Assembly (NCBI GenBank): GCA_032718475.1
Contig: JAUCBJ010007299.1
Span: forward strand, 1-64,000
Length of the DNA stretch: 64,000 nt
Source of the DNA: Nemertoderma westbladi
Lineage: Eukaryota > Xenacoelomorpha > Nemertodermatida > Nemertodermatidae
Direction of reading: 5' to 3'
Both the position numbers and the translations under genes were made by a program. Below, piece by piece: positions 63,841-64,000 of this stretch (positions are counted from its first letter, which is position 1; each line of letters starts with the position of its first letter). The notes beneath the pieces are model-generated. The model was not told where the DNA came from, did no database searches, and worked only from the letters and a program-made list of their open reading frames with translations.

Positions 63841-64000
63841 CCAACAGATGTGTCATTTGGAGTTTGTGCGGATTGAAATTCATTCTTATATTATTTTTAT
63901 AATTATTTAGGCGGTCGTCACCTTATGTTAAATTAGCCACCCAGCTAGATATTGGTACAGACAGATATTTCTGAAATTATTATTTTAGTATTTAGTTTTA

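Overview
This is a window of animal nuclear DNA, most likely from a marine or other invertebrate. Evidence for this: a spliced glutamate-transporter (SLC1A/EAAT) gene with GT-AG introns, a TBCCD1 gene, BEL/Pao LTR retrotransposons (a metazoan group absent from mammals), a decayed Ty3/gypsy element, LINE fragments, MITE-like inverted-repeat elements and large minisatellites. No bacterial gene organisation is visible. I cannot name the species.

Layout. (1) 1-5764: the 5' part of a BEL/Pao element on the minus strand (called BEL-2), with its LTR at 3883-5764 and a gag-pol reading frame that is open from 3049 to the window edge. (2) 5961-42601: the first four coding exons of an SLC1A-type transporter on the minus strand, at 42193-42601, 10590-10752, 7640-7749 and 5961-6087. 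Splice phases and protein order agree at every junction. (3) Intron 1 (31.4 kb) holds a BEL element inside a BEL element. The outer one (BEL-3, minus strand, 10823-40712) has two 1188-bp LTRs and the 5-bp target duplication ACTAC. The inner one (BEL-1, plus strand, 13340-31145) has two 1881-bp LTRs and the target duplication GCGTA. Without them intron 1 would be about 1.5 kb. (4) 42.6-59.4 kb: repeat-rich DNA with hairpins, a 69-bp minisatellite, an unrecognised 201-residue reading frame, LINE remnants, two inverted-repeat elements with 9-bp duplications and a broken Ty3/gypsy pol. (5) 59446-61155: an intronless, full-length TBCCD1 gene. (6) About 61370-63655: a 21-bp minisatellite of roughly 108 units.

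BEL-1 is unusually large (17.8 kb). It has gag, a unique insert that separates gag from pol, a pol with protease, RT, RNase H and integrase, and then an extra reading frame encoding a protein with three CCHC zinc knuckles. Its LTR carries a tRNA-derived A-box/B-box module. A 17-nt motif, GGAAGACTYGYGAGCCT, recurs at least 11 times along the element, in two reading frames and in noncoding DNA, which suggests a nucleic-acid-level function. BEL-3 has lost RT, RNase H and most of integrase while the reading frame stayed open. Its LTRs are almost identical, so it was probably mobilised in trans.
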